From contig NZ_CP101464.1 of the NCBI RefSeq assembly GCF_024362365.1, positions 1,736,001 to 1,800,000 on the forward strand: a DNA stretch of 64,000 nt. Reading direction: 5' to 3'. Position 1 is the stretch's first letter; each line of letters opens with the position of its first letter. This document shows positions 18,042 to 26,200 of this stretch, in pieces. The translations under genes and the position numbers were made by a program. Source of the stretch: Janibacter sp. CX7 (GTDB taxonomy: Bacteria; Actinomycetota; Actinomycetes; Actinomycetales; Dermatophilaceae). The notes under the pieces are model-generated. The model was not told the origin of the DNA, did not search any database, and saw only the letters and a list, made by a program, of their open reading frames with translations.

Positions 18042-19274
18042 ATGACCCAGAGCACGACCACCCCGACGCAGCGGCTGCGGGTGCTCTACCTGTCCTGGCG
18101 TGACCGCGAGAACCCCGAGGCGGGTGGCGCCGAGACCTTCACCGAGCGCACCTCCGAGGTGCTCACCCAGCAGGGTCACGAGGTGACGATCTTCACCGCC
18201 GCCTTCGCCGGGTCGAGCCCGCGCACTCGGCACGGTGACGTCGACGTCGTGCGTCGCGGGTCGAAGTTCAGCGTCTACCTCCACGGCATGTGGCACGTGC
18301 TGCGCCACCGCGACGACTACGACGTCATCCTCGACGTGCAGAACGGCGTGCCCTTCTGGGCCCCGCTCGTCGCCGGCCGCACCCCGGTCGTCAACATCGT
18401 CCACCACGTCCACCGGGACCAGTGGGCCGCGGTCTTCGGGGCCAAGGTCGCCCACCTGGGGTGGTTCCTCGAGTCCCGGGTCGCCCCCTTCGTCTATCGG
18501 CGCAGCCGCTACGTCACGGTCTCCAAGTCCACCCGCAGCGAGCTCGAGGACCTCGGCGTCGACCCCGGCCGCGTCGACCTCGTCTACTCCGGCAACGACC
18601 GCCCCTCCGACCTCGACGGTTATGCCCGGCTCGAGCGCACCGAGGTGCCGACGATGCTCTTCCTCGGGCGGCTCGTGCCCCACAAGCACGTCGAGCAGGC
18701 CGTCGACATCCTCGCCTCGCGGGCGATGACCCACCCCGACCTCGAGCTGCACGTCGTCGGCGGCGGCTACTGGGAGGACGCCATCGCCGAGCACGCGCGT
18801 GCCCGCGGCGTCGCCGACCGGGTCCACCTGCACGGCTTCGTCGAGGAGAGCCGCAAGCACGAGCTGCTCGCCCGCGCCTGGGTCGTCGTCATGCCCTCGC
18901 ACAAGGAGGGCTGGGGCCTGACGATCGTCGAGGCCGGCCTGCACGGCACGCCCGCCGTCGCCTACGAGTTCGCCGGCGGCCCGAGCGAGTCGATCGTCCA
19001 CGGCCGCACCGGCCTGCTCGCCGACTCGGTCAGCGAGTTCGAGGACCACGTCATCCGCCTCGTCGACGACCACGCGCTGCGCCGCGAGCTCGGCCGCACC
19101 GCACGGCTCTACGCGAGTTCCTTCGACTGGGGGCGCACCGGCCGACGTCTGGAGTCAGTGATCCGCTCCGTGCTCGGTCTCGCCGACCGCTACCAGGACG
19201 ACGTCATCGACCTCGACGCCCTCATCTCCTCCCGCCCCGAGGGCACGGCGCGCCTGGCGGCCGTCGCCTCCTGA
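18042..19274 (+). CDS. glycosyltransferase family 4
   Basis: A 410-residue GT-B retaining glycosyltransferase. The N-terminal domain starts LYLSWRDRENPEAGGAETF, where the glycine loop binds the acceptor side. The C-terminal donor domain has MLFLGRLVPHKHVEQAVDIL at about 205-224, a GFVEESRKHELLARAWVV segment, and the E-x7-E motif in KEGWGLTIVEAGLHGTP. Such enzymes add hexoses or related sugars to growing lipid-linked glycans at the inner membrane face. AAGGAG at 18031 is 5 nt from the second ATG (18042) and only 2 nt from the first (18039), so I prefer the second. The very strong terminator at 19294-19343 follows. Confidence 0.9.
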   Translation: MTQSTTTPTQRLRVLYLSWRDRENPEAGGAETFTERTSEVLTQQGHEVTIFTAAFAGSSPRTRHGDVDVVRRGSKFSVYLHGMWHVLRHRDDYDVILDVQNGVPFWAPLVAGRTPVVNIVHHVHRDQWAAVFGAKVAHLGWFLESRVAPFVYRRSRYVTVSKSTRSELEDLGVDPGRVDLVYSGNDRPSDLDGYARLERTEVPTMLFLGRLVPHKHVEQAVDILASRAMTHPDLELHVVGGGYWEDAIAEHARARGVADRVHLHGFVEESRKHELLARAWVVVMPSHKEGWGLTIVEAGLHGTPAVAYEFAGGPSESIVHGRTGLLADSVSEFEDHVIRLVDDHALRRELGRTARLYASSFDWGRTGRRLESVIRSVLGLADRYQDDVIDLDALISSRPEGTARLAAVAS

Positions 19275-19293
19275 GCCTCCGGCCCACCCCGGG

Positions 19294-19343
19294 CACGACG
19301 AAGGGGGCGTCCGCTCGACCGAGCGGACGCCCCCTTCGTCGTG
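19294..19343. terminator. 24-bp perfect palindrome terminator with inverted CGAAGGGGG pair
   Basis: CACGACGAAGGGGGCGTCCG begins a 24-bp arm (19294-19317) that is mirrored exactly at 19320-19343, leaving a 2-nt formal loop. It sits between the convergent GT4 gene and the 50-residue gene at 19356 and is the most stable hairpin I see in the window. Confidence 0.9.
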
Positions 19344-19355
19344 GGGCGGGGTGCC

Positions 19356-19508
19356 TCAGCTGTTGTAGTTGATGACCTGCTGGTTCTCCTGCGGCATCGA
19401 CTGACCGTTCTGCACCTGGACGATGCCGAAGATGGCCAGGGCCGCGAGGAGTGCGCCGAGCACGGTGCCGCCGACGTTGTAGGCGACCTTCTTGGAGCCG
19501 GTGTTCAC
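19356..19508 (-). CDS. small single-pass membrane protein, DUF2613 / Rv0236A-like
   Basis: A 50-residue peptide, MNTGSKKVAYNVGG then a single hydrophobic segment (about 13-31, TVLGALLAALAIFGIVQV), then a polar tail rich in Gln and Asn ending INYNS. GTG start with GGAGG 8 nt upstream, a TATAGA -10 box at 19549-19554 and a strong terminator 12 bp after the stop, so it is a complete small transcription unit. Length, one N-terminal helix and an Asn/Tyr-rich end resemble DUF2613, whose mycobacterial member lies beside aftD. The AftD-like genes here make that neighbour relation suggestive; the family call is tentative. Confidence 0.68.
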   Translation of the reverse strand: MNTGSKKVAYNVGGTVLGALLAALAIFGIVQVQNGQSMPQENQQVINYNS

Positions 19509-19548
19509 TTCGAAGTCCTCCGTTGGCGGTGTGTAGTTCGCAGGCCAC

Positions 19549-19554
19549 TCTATA
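19549..19554 (-). promoter_or_regulatory. -10 box of the 50-residue gene
   Basis: TATAGA (with TAGAGT overlapping) on the minus strand gives a roughly 35-nt leader that includes the GGAGG ribosome-binding site. Confidence 0.45.
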
Positions 19555-19579
19555 CCGGGCGGTCACTTGAGGCGAGTCG

Positions 19580-21277
19580 TCACGGTGTCGCGCGGGTCTC
19601 ATGTCGGAGAGCGACCAGGGCGAGCGCCAGCGAACCGATGACGGCGGCCGCGGTGCCGGCCAGGCCGAGCCACCGGGCGGGGTCGGCCGGCGCCCGCGAG
19701 GTCGTCACCGGCCCGAGGTCGTGGACCTCGAGGTCGCCGACGGTGCGCGACGGGGTGCCCGCGAGGTCGGGGAGGCTGCCCTCCGGTACCGGCTGGTCGG
19801 TGGCGACGACGACCCACCGCACGCCGTGGCGGCGCAGGACGGCGGTGACGTCCCTCCCTTCGGCCAGGGCGGAGGCCACGGCGCTCGCGGCGGGGTCCTC
19901 CCCCGCGACGACGCGATCCCGCAGCGGCAGCCGGTCGTCCGCGACGACCTCCTGCGGCAGGAGCCGGTTCCACGGGTCGAGCACGACGCGGTCGTCGTCC
20001 CAGGCATACCGGCGATAGGTCGACCACGGGAAGACGGCCACGGGGTCGCCGCTCTCGCTCAGCTCCCGGCTCACCGTGAGCACGTCGTCGGGGTAGTCGA
20101 CGCTGCCCCAGGCACCGGAGTGCCCCCACGCGAGCGAGGGCAGGGTGGCGACCGGCCACAGCACGGCCACCACGGTGACGACACCGGGCAGGCCACGCTC
20201 CCGGAGTCGGTCGACGACGACGGCGGACGCGAGGGTGAGCAGCAGCACCCACAGCACCGCGAACTTCTGCCCGTCACGCAGCAGTCCCCCGCCGGGAACG
20301 GTGGTGACGACCCACTCGAGGAGCGTGCGGCCGCCGGGCAGCGCCGCCAGCGCCGCGACGGCGAGACCGACGAGCCCGGCGAGGCTCGCACCCCGGGTAC
20401 GTGGGTCACGCCACCAGCCCGGGCTGCGCCCCGCGACGACGAGCACGAGGACGACGGCGAGCAGCGCCACGACGGCGACCGGCCAGGTCGTGCGCTCGAC
20501 GAACCACGTCCGGTCGTTCCACAGCCCACCGCCGAGGAGAAGCGAGCCGAGGACACCGAGGGGCGTGTCGGCGCCGGCCGCGAAGGCGCTCGCCCCACCG
20601 GGGTCGGCGGCCCGCGACGAAGCCCGCAGGAAGGGCCACCACCACGCGGCATTGGCGAGCAGCGCCGTCACGACGACGACAGAGAGGTCGCGCACGACGA
20701 GGCGAAGGGGGCCACCCCCGACCGCGACGACGGTGACGGCGAGCAGGGTGGCCAGCACGCCGGGGGTCGAGCCACCGAGCGAGGCGAGGGTGAGGGCGAG
20801 GACGAGACCGGCCTGGCTGCGGAGGTCGCCGCGCCGCCGGCTCGCGGCCGCAAGCACCCACGGCAGGAGCGCGGCGCCAAGGACGTACCCCCAGTGACCG
20901 ATGCCCAGGCGCTCGCCGAGCCAGGGGTTCCACGACCACAGCAGTGCCGCCGCGACGGCCCCGGGGACGGTGCGCGCCAGCCGCCCGGCGCCGGCCCCGC
21001 CGACGACGAAGGCGAGCAGGAGCAGCACCTTCTGCACGAGCCACCCCGGGAGCACGAGGCCGAGCAGGGCGACGACGAGGTCGTTGGGCACCGCCCGCGG
21101 CACGCTGCCATCGGTGCCGAGGGTGCGCGGCGACAGCGGCAGGTCGGGGACGAAGACGAGGTCGTAGTGGAGCGTGTAGCCGGGCGCGAGGGCCGGCCCG
21201 AGGACGACGAGCCCCGCGAGGGCACCGGTGAGCGCCCCGACGACGCCGGGGCGCGCGAGCCCTCGTCGATCGCTCAC
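19580..21277 (-). CDS. multi-pass membrane protein, probable GT-C type glycan enzyme
   Basis: A 565-residue protein with roughly eleven to thirteen predicted helices and an extracytoplasmic C-terminal domain before a last helix at about 540-560. There is an early extracytoplasmic loop with YTLHYDLVFVPDLPLSPRTL, a WSWNPWLGERLGIGHWGYVL segment, and VAVFPWSTYRRYAWDDDR with DPWNRLLP near residues 430-455. The layout is that of the polyprenyl-phosphate-sugar dependent GT-C proteins and of shortened AftD relatives, but I see no diagnostic catalytic motif. GTG at 21277 overlaps the preceding GT stop (GTGA), placing it last in the unit that starts with the giant protein at 27634. Confidence 0.75.
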   Translation of the reverse strand: MSDRRGLARPGVVGALTGALAGLVVLGPALAPGYTLHYDLVFVPDLPLSPRTLGTDGSVPRAVPNDLVVALLGLVLPGWLVQKVLLLLAFVVGGAGAGRLARTVPGAVAAALLWSWNPWLGERLGIGHWGYVLGAALLPWVLAAASRRRGDLRSQAGLVLALTLASLGGSTPGVLATLLAVTVVAVGGGPLRLVVRDLSVVVVTALLANAAWWWPFLRASSRAADPGGASAFAAGADTPLGVLGSLLLGGGLWNDRTWFVERTTWPVAVVALLAVVLVLVVAGRSPGWWRDPRTRGASLAGLVGLAVAALAALPGGRTLLEWVVTTVPGGGLLRDGQKFAVLWVLLLTLASAVVVDRLRERGLPGVVTVVAVLWPVATLPSLAWGHSGAWGSVDYPDDVLTVSRELSESGDPVAVFPWSTYRRYAWDDDRVVLDPWNRLLPQEVVADDRLPLRDRVVAGEDPAASAVASALAEGRDVTAVLRRHGVRWVVVATDQPVPEGSLPDLAGTPSRTVGDLEVHDLGPVTTSRAPADPARWLGLAGTAAAVIGSLALALVALRHETRATP

Positions 21278-22383
21278 CGTGAGTGCAGCGCCTCGATCTC
21301 GGCGAAGGCCTCGCCCATCGCGACGCACTGGGTCGCCAGGTCGTGGTGGGTCAGGACGTGCTCCCGGTTGGCCGTGCCGACCTCGGCCCGGTGGGCGGGG
21401 TCACGCAGGAATCCCGCGAGCGCATCGGCAAGGGCCTCGACGTCGTCGTCGACGAGCGCGTTGAGCGCCTGCACCGCCTCGTCGTTGGTCCCGCACCGGG
21501 TCGTCACGACGGGCAGCCCGCAGGCCTGGGCCTCCAGGTAGGCCAGGCCCAGCTGCTCGGTCCACTTCCACGTCGGGCGGGGTGCGGTGGCGAAGACCGC
21601 GGCCGAGCGCATGAGGTCGGCGACGCCGGCCGTGTCGAGCGACCCGACGAGCTCGACGCCGGAGCCGGGGCGTGCCGCCGCCTCGCGCACGAGCGGCTCG
21701 AGGTGGCCGCGGCCGGCGACCTTGAGCCGGGCCTCGGGGATCTCGCGGCGCACGATCGACATGGCGTCGAGGAGGCGGTCGATGCCCTTGTTGTCCGCGA
21801 GCGGCGAGGCGAAGACGACGACGGGGTCCTCGACCGGCCGGTCCGCGGGGTGGAAGAGCTCGGTGTCGACCCCGGGCTTGACGACCCGGATCAGCTCGTC
21901 GTCGAAGTCGTTGGCCAGCAGGTGGTCGCGTGCTGCGTCGACCATGCACAGCAGGAGGTCGGCGTCCCGGCAGGAGTTGAGCGCCTGACGGTAGGGCGGC
22001 ACCTTGTAGAGCGGCTGGTCGGGCAGGTTCTCCCACGTGATGACCGCCTGGAGCGGACGGGCCGCTCCCCCGCGGCGAGCCCGCCGGCGCCAGCGGGACG
22101 CCTGTCCGGTGACGAGGGAGCACAGCTCGAGGGAGGTCACCCAGTCGTACTCGCCGGCCGGCTGCTCGTCGAGGCCGCGCACCCAGGCGAGGGCCCCGGC
22201 CTCGATGAAGCGCTTGATCGGCCGGCGGTAGGTGCTCGGGATCCAGTCGATGTCACCCACGGGCTCCTGCTGGGCCATGGCCCGCACGCGGGTGCCGGGC
22301 ATCCGCGACATCCAGTAGAGCTCGCGCCGGGCTCGCTGGTCGGGCAGCGAGACCCAGAGCATGCGGCGCAGGGCCTCGCTCAC
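21274..22383 (-). CDS. glycosyltransferase (GT4-like, GT-B fold)
   Basis: A 369-residue glycosyltransferase. The N-terminal half is atypical (MSEALRRMLWVSLPDQRARRE, then an acceptor domain with TWENLPDQPLYKVPPYRQAL). The donor domain is clear: VVKPGVDTELFHPADR at about 165-180, VVVFASPLADNKGIDRLLDAM at about 186-206 and the E-x7-E block in EQLGLAYLEAQACGLPVVTT. GTG at 22383 overlaps the GT2 stop as GTGA, and its own stop overlaps the next GTG. It is therefore coupled in a four-gene unit (giant AftD-like, GT2, this GT, membrane protein) that looks like one assembly line for a glycan repeat. Confidence 0.87.
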   Translation of the reverse strand: MSEALRRMLWVSLPDQRARRELYWMSRMPGTRVRAMAQQEPVGDIDWIPSTYRRPIKRFIEAGALAWVRGLDEQPAGEYDWVTSLELCSLVTGQASRWRRRARRGGAARPLQAVITWENLPDQPLYKVPPYRQALNSCRDADLLLCMVDAARDHLLANDFDDELIRVVKPGVDTELFHPADRPVEDPVVVFASPLADNKGIDRLLDAMSIVRREIPEARLKVAGRGHLEPLVREAAARPGSGVELVGSLDTAGVADLMRSAAVFATAPRPTWKWTEQLGLAYLEAQACGLPVVTTRCGTNDEAVQALNALVDDDVEALADALAGFLRDPAHRAEVGTANREHVLTHHDLATQCVAMGEAFAEIEALHSR

Positions 22384-23231
22384 GACGCCGCCCGGTCCCG
22401 CCGGTCGCGTCGACCGCGACGGGCGCCGAGGGCATAGCCCCCGGCCTCCATCGCGCGCAGGGCGACCATGCCGGCGGCGTGCACCGGGTCCTGCAGCAGG
22501 CGACGGTGGTTGCGCACGTAGGAGCGCAGCACGGCCTTGCCCTGGGCACCGACGGCGCCCTCGTGCTCCTGCGCGAAGGCGGGGATGCTGCGCCCGTAGT
22601 AGTAGCGCTTGCCCATGACGTCGCGGACGGTGAGGCGCCCCTCGTCGTGGTCGACGATGATCGGGGCCAGCTCGATGCCCGCGCCGGTCGCGCGCATCTT
22701 CATCCGCAGGTCGGCGTCCTCGGGACCGGACATGTCGGTATGGAAGGCGCCCTCGCCGAGGAGGTACTCGCGCCGGACGAGGCGGGGGTTGTGCAGCCAC
22801 GGGTCGTCGAGATAGCACTCGCGCTCCAGGGCCCGGCAGGCGGTCCAGAAGCCCTCGCCGATGGTGCGCTCGGGCAGGGCGATGCCCGTCGCGCCGGTCG
22901 CCCGGGCGGTCTCGAGGGCCAGCGCGATGGTCCGGGGCGGCAGGATCATGTCGCTGTCGAGCCAGAGGACCCACTCGCCGCGCGCCGCCTCGATGCCGGT
23001 GTTGCGCTGCGCGGAGCGCTCCGGCCCGGCCGTGATCACCCGGTCGGCGAGGCGCTCGGCGACCTGCGGGGTGCCGTCGGTGCTGTGGTTGTCGACGACG
23101 ATGAGCTCGACGTCGGGGTGGCTCTGCTCGACGACCGAGCGCAGGCAGGCCTCGATCGTGCGGATGTTGTTGCGGGTCGGGACGACGACGGTGACGGACT
23201 CCGTCGTCTCCTCCGGCTGACGGTCGGTCAC
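22380..23231 (-). CDS. glycosyltransferase family 2
   Basis: A 283-residue GT-A glycosyltransferase. It begins with the nucleotide-binding strand VTVVVPTRNNIRTIEACLRS at about 13-32, then LIVVDNHSTDGTPQ, RNTGIEAARGEWVLWLDSDM with the metal-binding DSD at about 93-95, and EDADLRMKMRATG in the acceptor region. There are no strong membrane segments, so it is cytosolic or peripheral. GTG at 23231 overlaps the stop of the giant gene upstream (GTGA). The sugar and acceptor are unknown. Confidence 0.92.
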   Translation of the reverse strand: MTDRQPEETTESVTVVVPTRNNIRTIEACLRSVVEQSHPDVELIVVDNHSTDGTPQVAERLADRVITAGPERSAQRNTGIEAARGEWVLWLDSDMILPPRTIALALETARATGATGIALPERTIGEGFWTACRALERECYLDDPWLHNPRLVRREYLLGEGAFHTDMSGPEDADLRMKMRATGAGIELAPIIVDHDEGRLTVRDVMGKRYYYGRSIPAFAQEHEGAVGAQGKAVLRSYVRNHRRLLQDPVHAAGMVALRAMEAGGYALGARRGRRDRRDRAAS

Positions 23232-26200
23232 GGGTCGATCTCCTCCGGTGGGTCAGGGCGCAGATAGGTGCCGATGATGGCGAGCACGAGGCCGGCGCCG
23301 GCGATGTGGTGCGGGACGAGGGCCGAGCGCACCGAGTCGGCGCTCACCGACCCGAGCGTGCCGTCGACCCAGGCCAGCTGGGCGACGAAGGCCAGGGCGG
23401 CGAGCACGAGCAGGCCGGCCCCCAGCGCGATGAGCCGCCCGGGGCGAGGGCCCCACCGGCGCACGAGCACGAGGGCGAGCACCGCGGCGAGGGCGCCGCC
23501 GAGCCCGGCGAAGACGCCCGCGACGAGCACGACGGAGGCTTCGAGGCCGAGGCGACGACGACCGGTGCGTTCCGCAAGGGCCGTGCCCAGCCCGCGGAAG
23601 GGCAGGCCCGCGCGAGGTGCCGGGGCCTCCCCTTCGTCGACGGCGGTGGACGAAGGGGGCAGGGCAGCCGTGGCCGTCCGGGTCGGGGCGACGACGAGGT
23701 CGAGCTCGTCCGCCCACTCGTCGTCGGGGTCGGTGGTGGCGGTCCGGGTGGCCTGCGGGGCGTCCGCCGGCCGCGCGTCGCTGTCGACCTGCGCCGCGGG
23801 CGTCTCCCACTCGTCCTCACGGCCGGCGCGGACCTCGCCGATGCGGCGACGGGCGAGCGGGAGGAAGAAGATGACGAGGGCGGCGAGCAGCCCGAGACCG
23901 GACAGGACGAGACCGATGTCGGCGCGGGTCTGCGGGCCGTAGCGCACGGTGATCTGCTGTGCCTCGCGGCTGTCGACGTACCACCCGGCGGCGTAGCCGT
24001 CGACGACCACGGGGGCGCCGAGGTCGGTGCCGTCGGCGAGGGTGGCCTTCCACCGAGGGTCCTGCCCCTGGCCGATGGACAGGAAGTAGGGCCCGGTAGA
24101 CGGGCCGACGTCGACGGTCATCGACGACGACACCGCGCTGCGGTGCACCTCGACGACGGGGGCTGGGACCGCCTCGGCCGCATCGCGCTGGCGGTCCTCG
24201 AGCGAGAGGCCGTCGACCTGCACGCCGTCGACGGGCCGCACCCGGTGCTCCCCCCAGGGGACGTCGAGGTTCCCGCAGCCGACCCAGCTGGTCGCCGGGC
24301 CGGAGGGGCCGTTGATGAGCTCGGGGTCCTCGGGTCGCATCCGCACGGGCTCGCCGTCGAGCGTGGCGACGGTCGTGCAGGGCCGCGACTGCGGGCCCCG
24401 GTCGATCGTGGCCCCGGTGTCGATCGTCGTGAAGCGCGGCGGCCGCTCGCCGTCGGAGTCGTCGGACTCGTCGATGCGCAGCCGCACGGTGCGCCCGCTC
24501 GTGCCGGCGGGCAGCTCGATCGTCGAGGTGCCGCGGCCGAGCTCTCCCTCGGCGACCTCTTCGCCGTCGACGAGCACGGTGGCCCGCGTCGCCCAGGCGG
24601 TGTCGCCCTCGTCTCCGGGCCCGCGCTCCTGGGTGACCGTGACCTGCGGGATCTCCCGGCGAGGGCCGGTCATCTGCCACCACGACTCGGTCATCTCGCC
24701 GCCCGGCACCCACGCGGTCCGGTCCGAGTCGTCGGCGGCCTGGGAGGCGCGGTTGGCCAGGGAGTCGAAGTAGGTGTAGCTCGAGCGCGCGCGATAGGTC
24801 GTGTCCAGACCCGAGAGCTCGTCGGCGAGCTCCTCGCGGTTGCCCTCGACCCGCACCCGTCCGCTCGTGGCGAAGGTGCGGTCGTCGGGCAGCGTGAAGT
24901 CGCGGCGCAGCCCCTGCTCGGCGTCGTCGGCCGTGTCGTCGGTGTTGGTGACCCGGGTGAGGAAGACGTCGAGGGGCGTCTGCGCGAAGGTCGAGCGTTC
25001 CGTCGACGACAGCTCGCCGTAGAGGTCGGTCAGGGTGCTCGGCAGCCGGGTCGTGCGCGTGGCGACGAGGTCCGGGTCGCCGAGGTCGATCTCCGAGACA
25101 CCGACGAGGCTAAACCCCTCGCCGCGCAGGTCGCCGACGGTCAGCGTGATCGTGTCGGTGTGGGCACCCTCGAGGTCGACCTTCGCCACGCCGTCCTCGT
25201 CGACCTTCGCCGTCGTGCGGGTGTCGCCGGCGCGCACGTCGAGGTCGGCGATGCGCACGTCGCCGAGCGCGGTCGTGTCGACGGTCATCGTGTCCAGGGT
25301 GCGTGCCCGCGGGAGCTTCAGCGTCAGGGTCGTGCCGGGTGCGCGTCGGAAGTCACCGAAGAGCCACGAGGTCGACGGGTCTCCGTCGATGGCATTCTCG
25401 GCGACCCCGTGGGGCAGGTCGAAGAAGGCACCACCGGTCGAGGAGGCCTTGACCCGCACCCCCTCGCGCACGAGGGTGCTCTGGTCGTCGGCATTGCCGA
25501 GGGCCCGGGTGACGCCGGGGTCCTCGTCGGCCGCGAGCACGGCACCCTGGCCGGAGCGCAGCCGGTTGGTGATCGCCGAGCGGCGCTGGTTGGTGTCGGT
25601 GAGGACCATGCGGGAGTCAGCGGCGATGAGCCGTCGCAGCTGGTCGGGGGTGACGTCCTGCGCGTAGCGGATCGCCGGCGACTCCTCGAGCAGGCCGGCC
25701 CGGTCCATCGCCGGGACCGACCAACCGTCGCCCGCGACGACGAGGGTTCCGCTCGCGGGGGTCGCCCGCACGGCGGCGCGCGAGTCACGCACGCCGTAGA
25801 GCTGCAGCGGCGAGAGCACCGCCTCCTCCTGCGACTGCGGCGGCACCGAGCGGGTGAACATGTTGTGCCCCGGCTCGCCGTAGTTGCCGAGGCCACGCAG
25901 CCCGGGGTCACCGGCGAGCGCACGCGCGGTCTCGGCCGGGCGGGCGCCGCCGTCGCCCTCCCACTCGACGTCGTGCCGCAGCAGGACCTGGTCGGCCCCC
26001 AGGTAGCGGGCGAAGGGAGAGACGTCACGGCTGCCGGAGACTCCGGACTGCAACGTGTCGTCGAGGGCGGCGAGGAAGTTGCCGCCACTGGCCGAGGTGT
26101 TGGGCAGCGTCTCGGGGATCACCGCGTCTCGCGTGAAGAGCGAGTTGGGCAGGTCGTCCGGTCGCTCGAGGCTCCACCGGTAGCTCGATCGCGTCTGGCC

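Noticed and set aside
20702..20716. CGAAGGGGGCC at 20.7 kb as a binding site of a specific regulator
   Set aside because: It lies mid-gene and is one copy of the window-wide motif.
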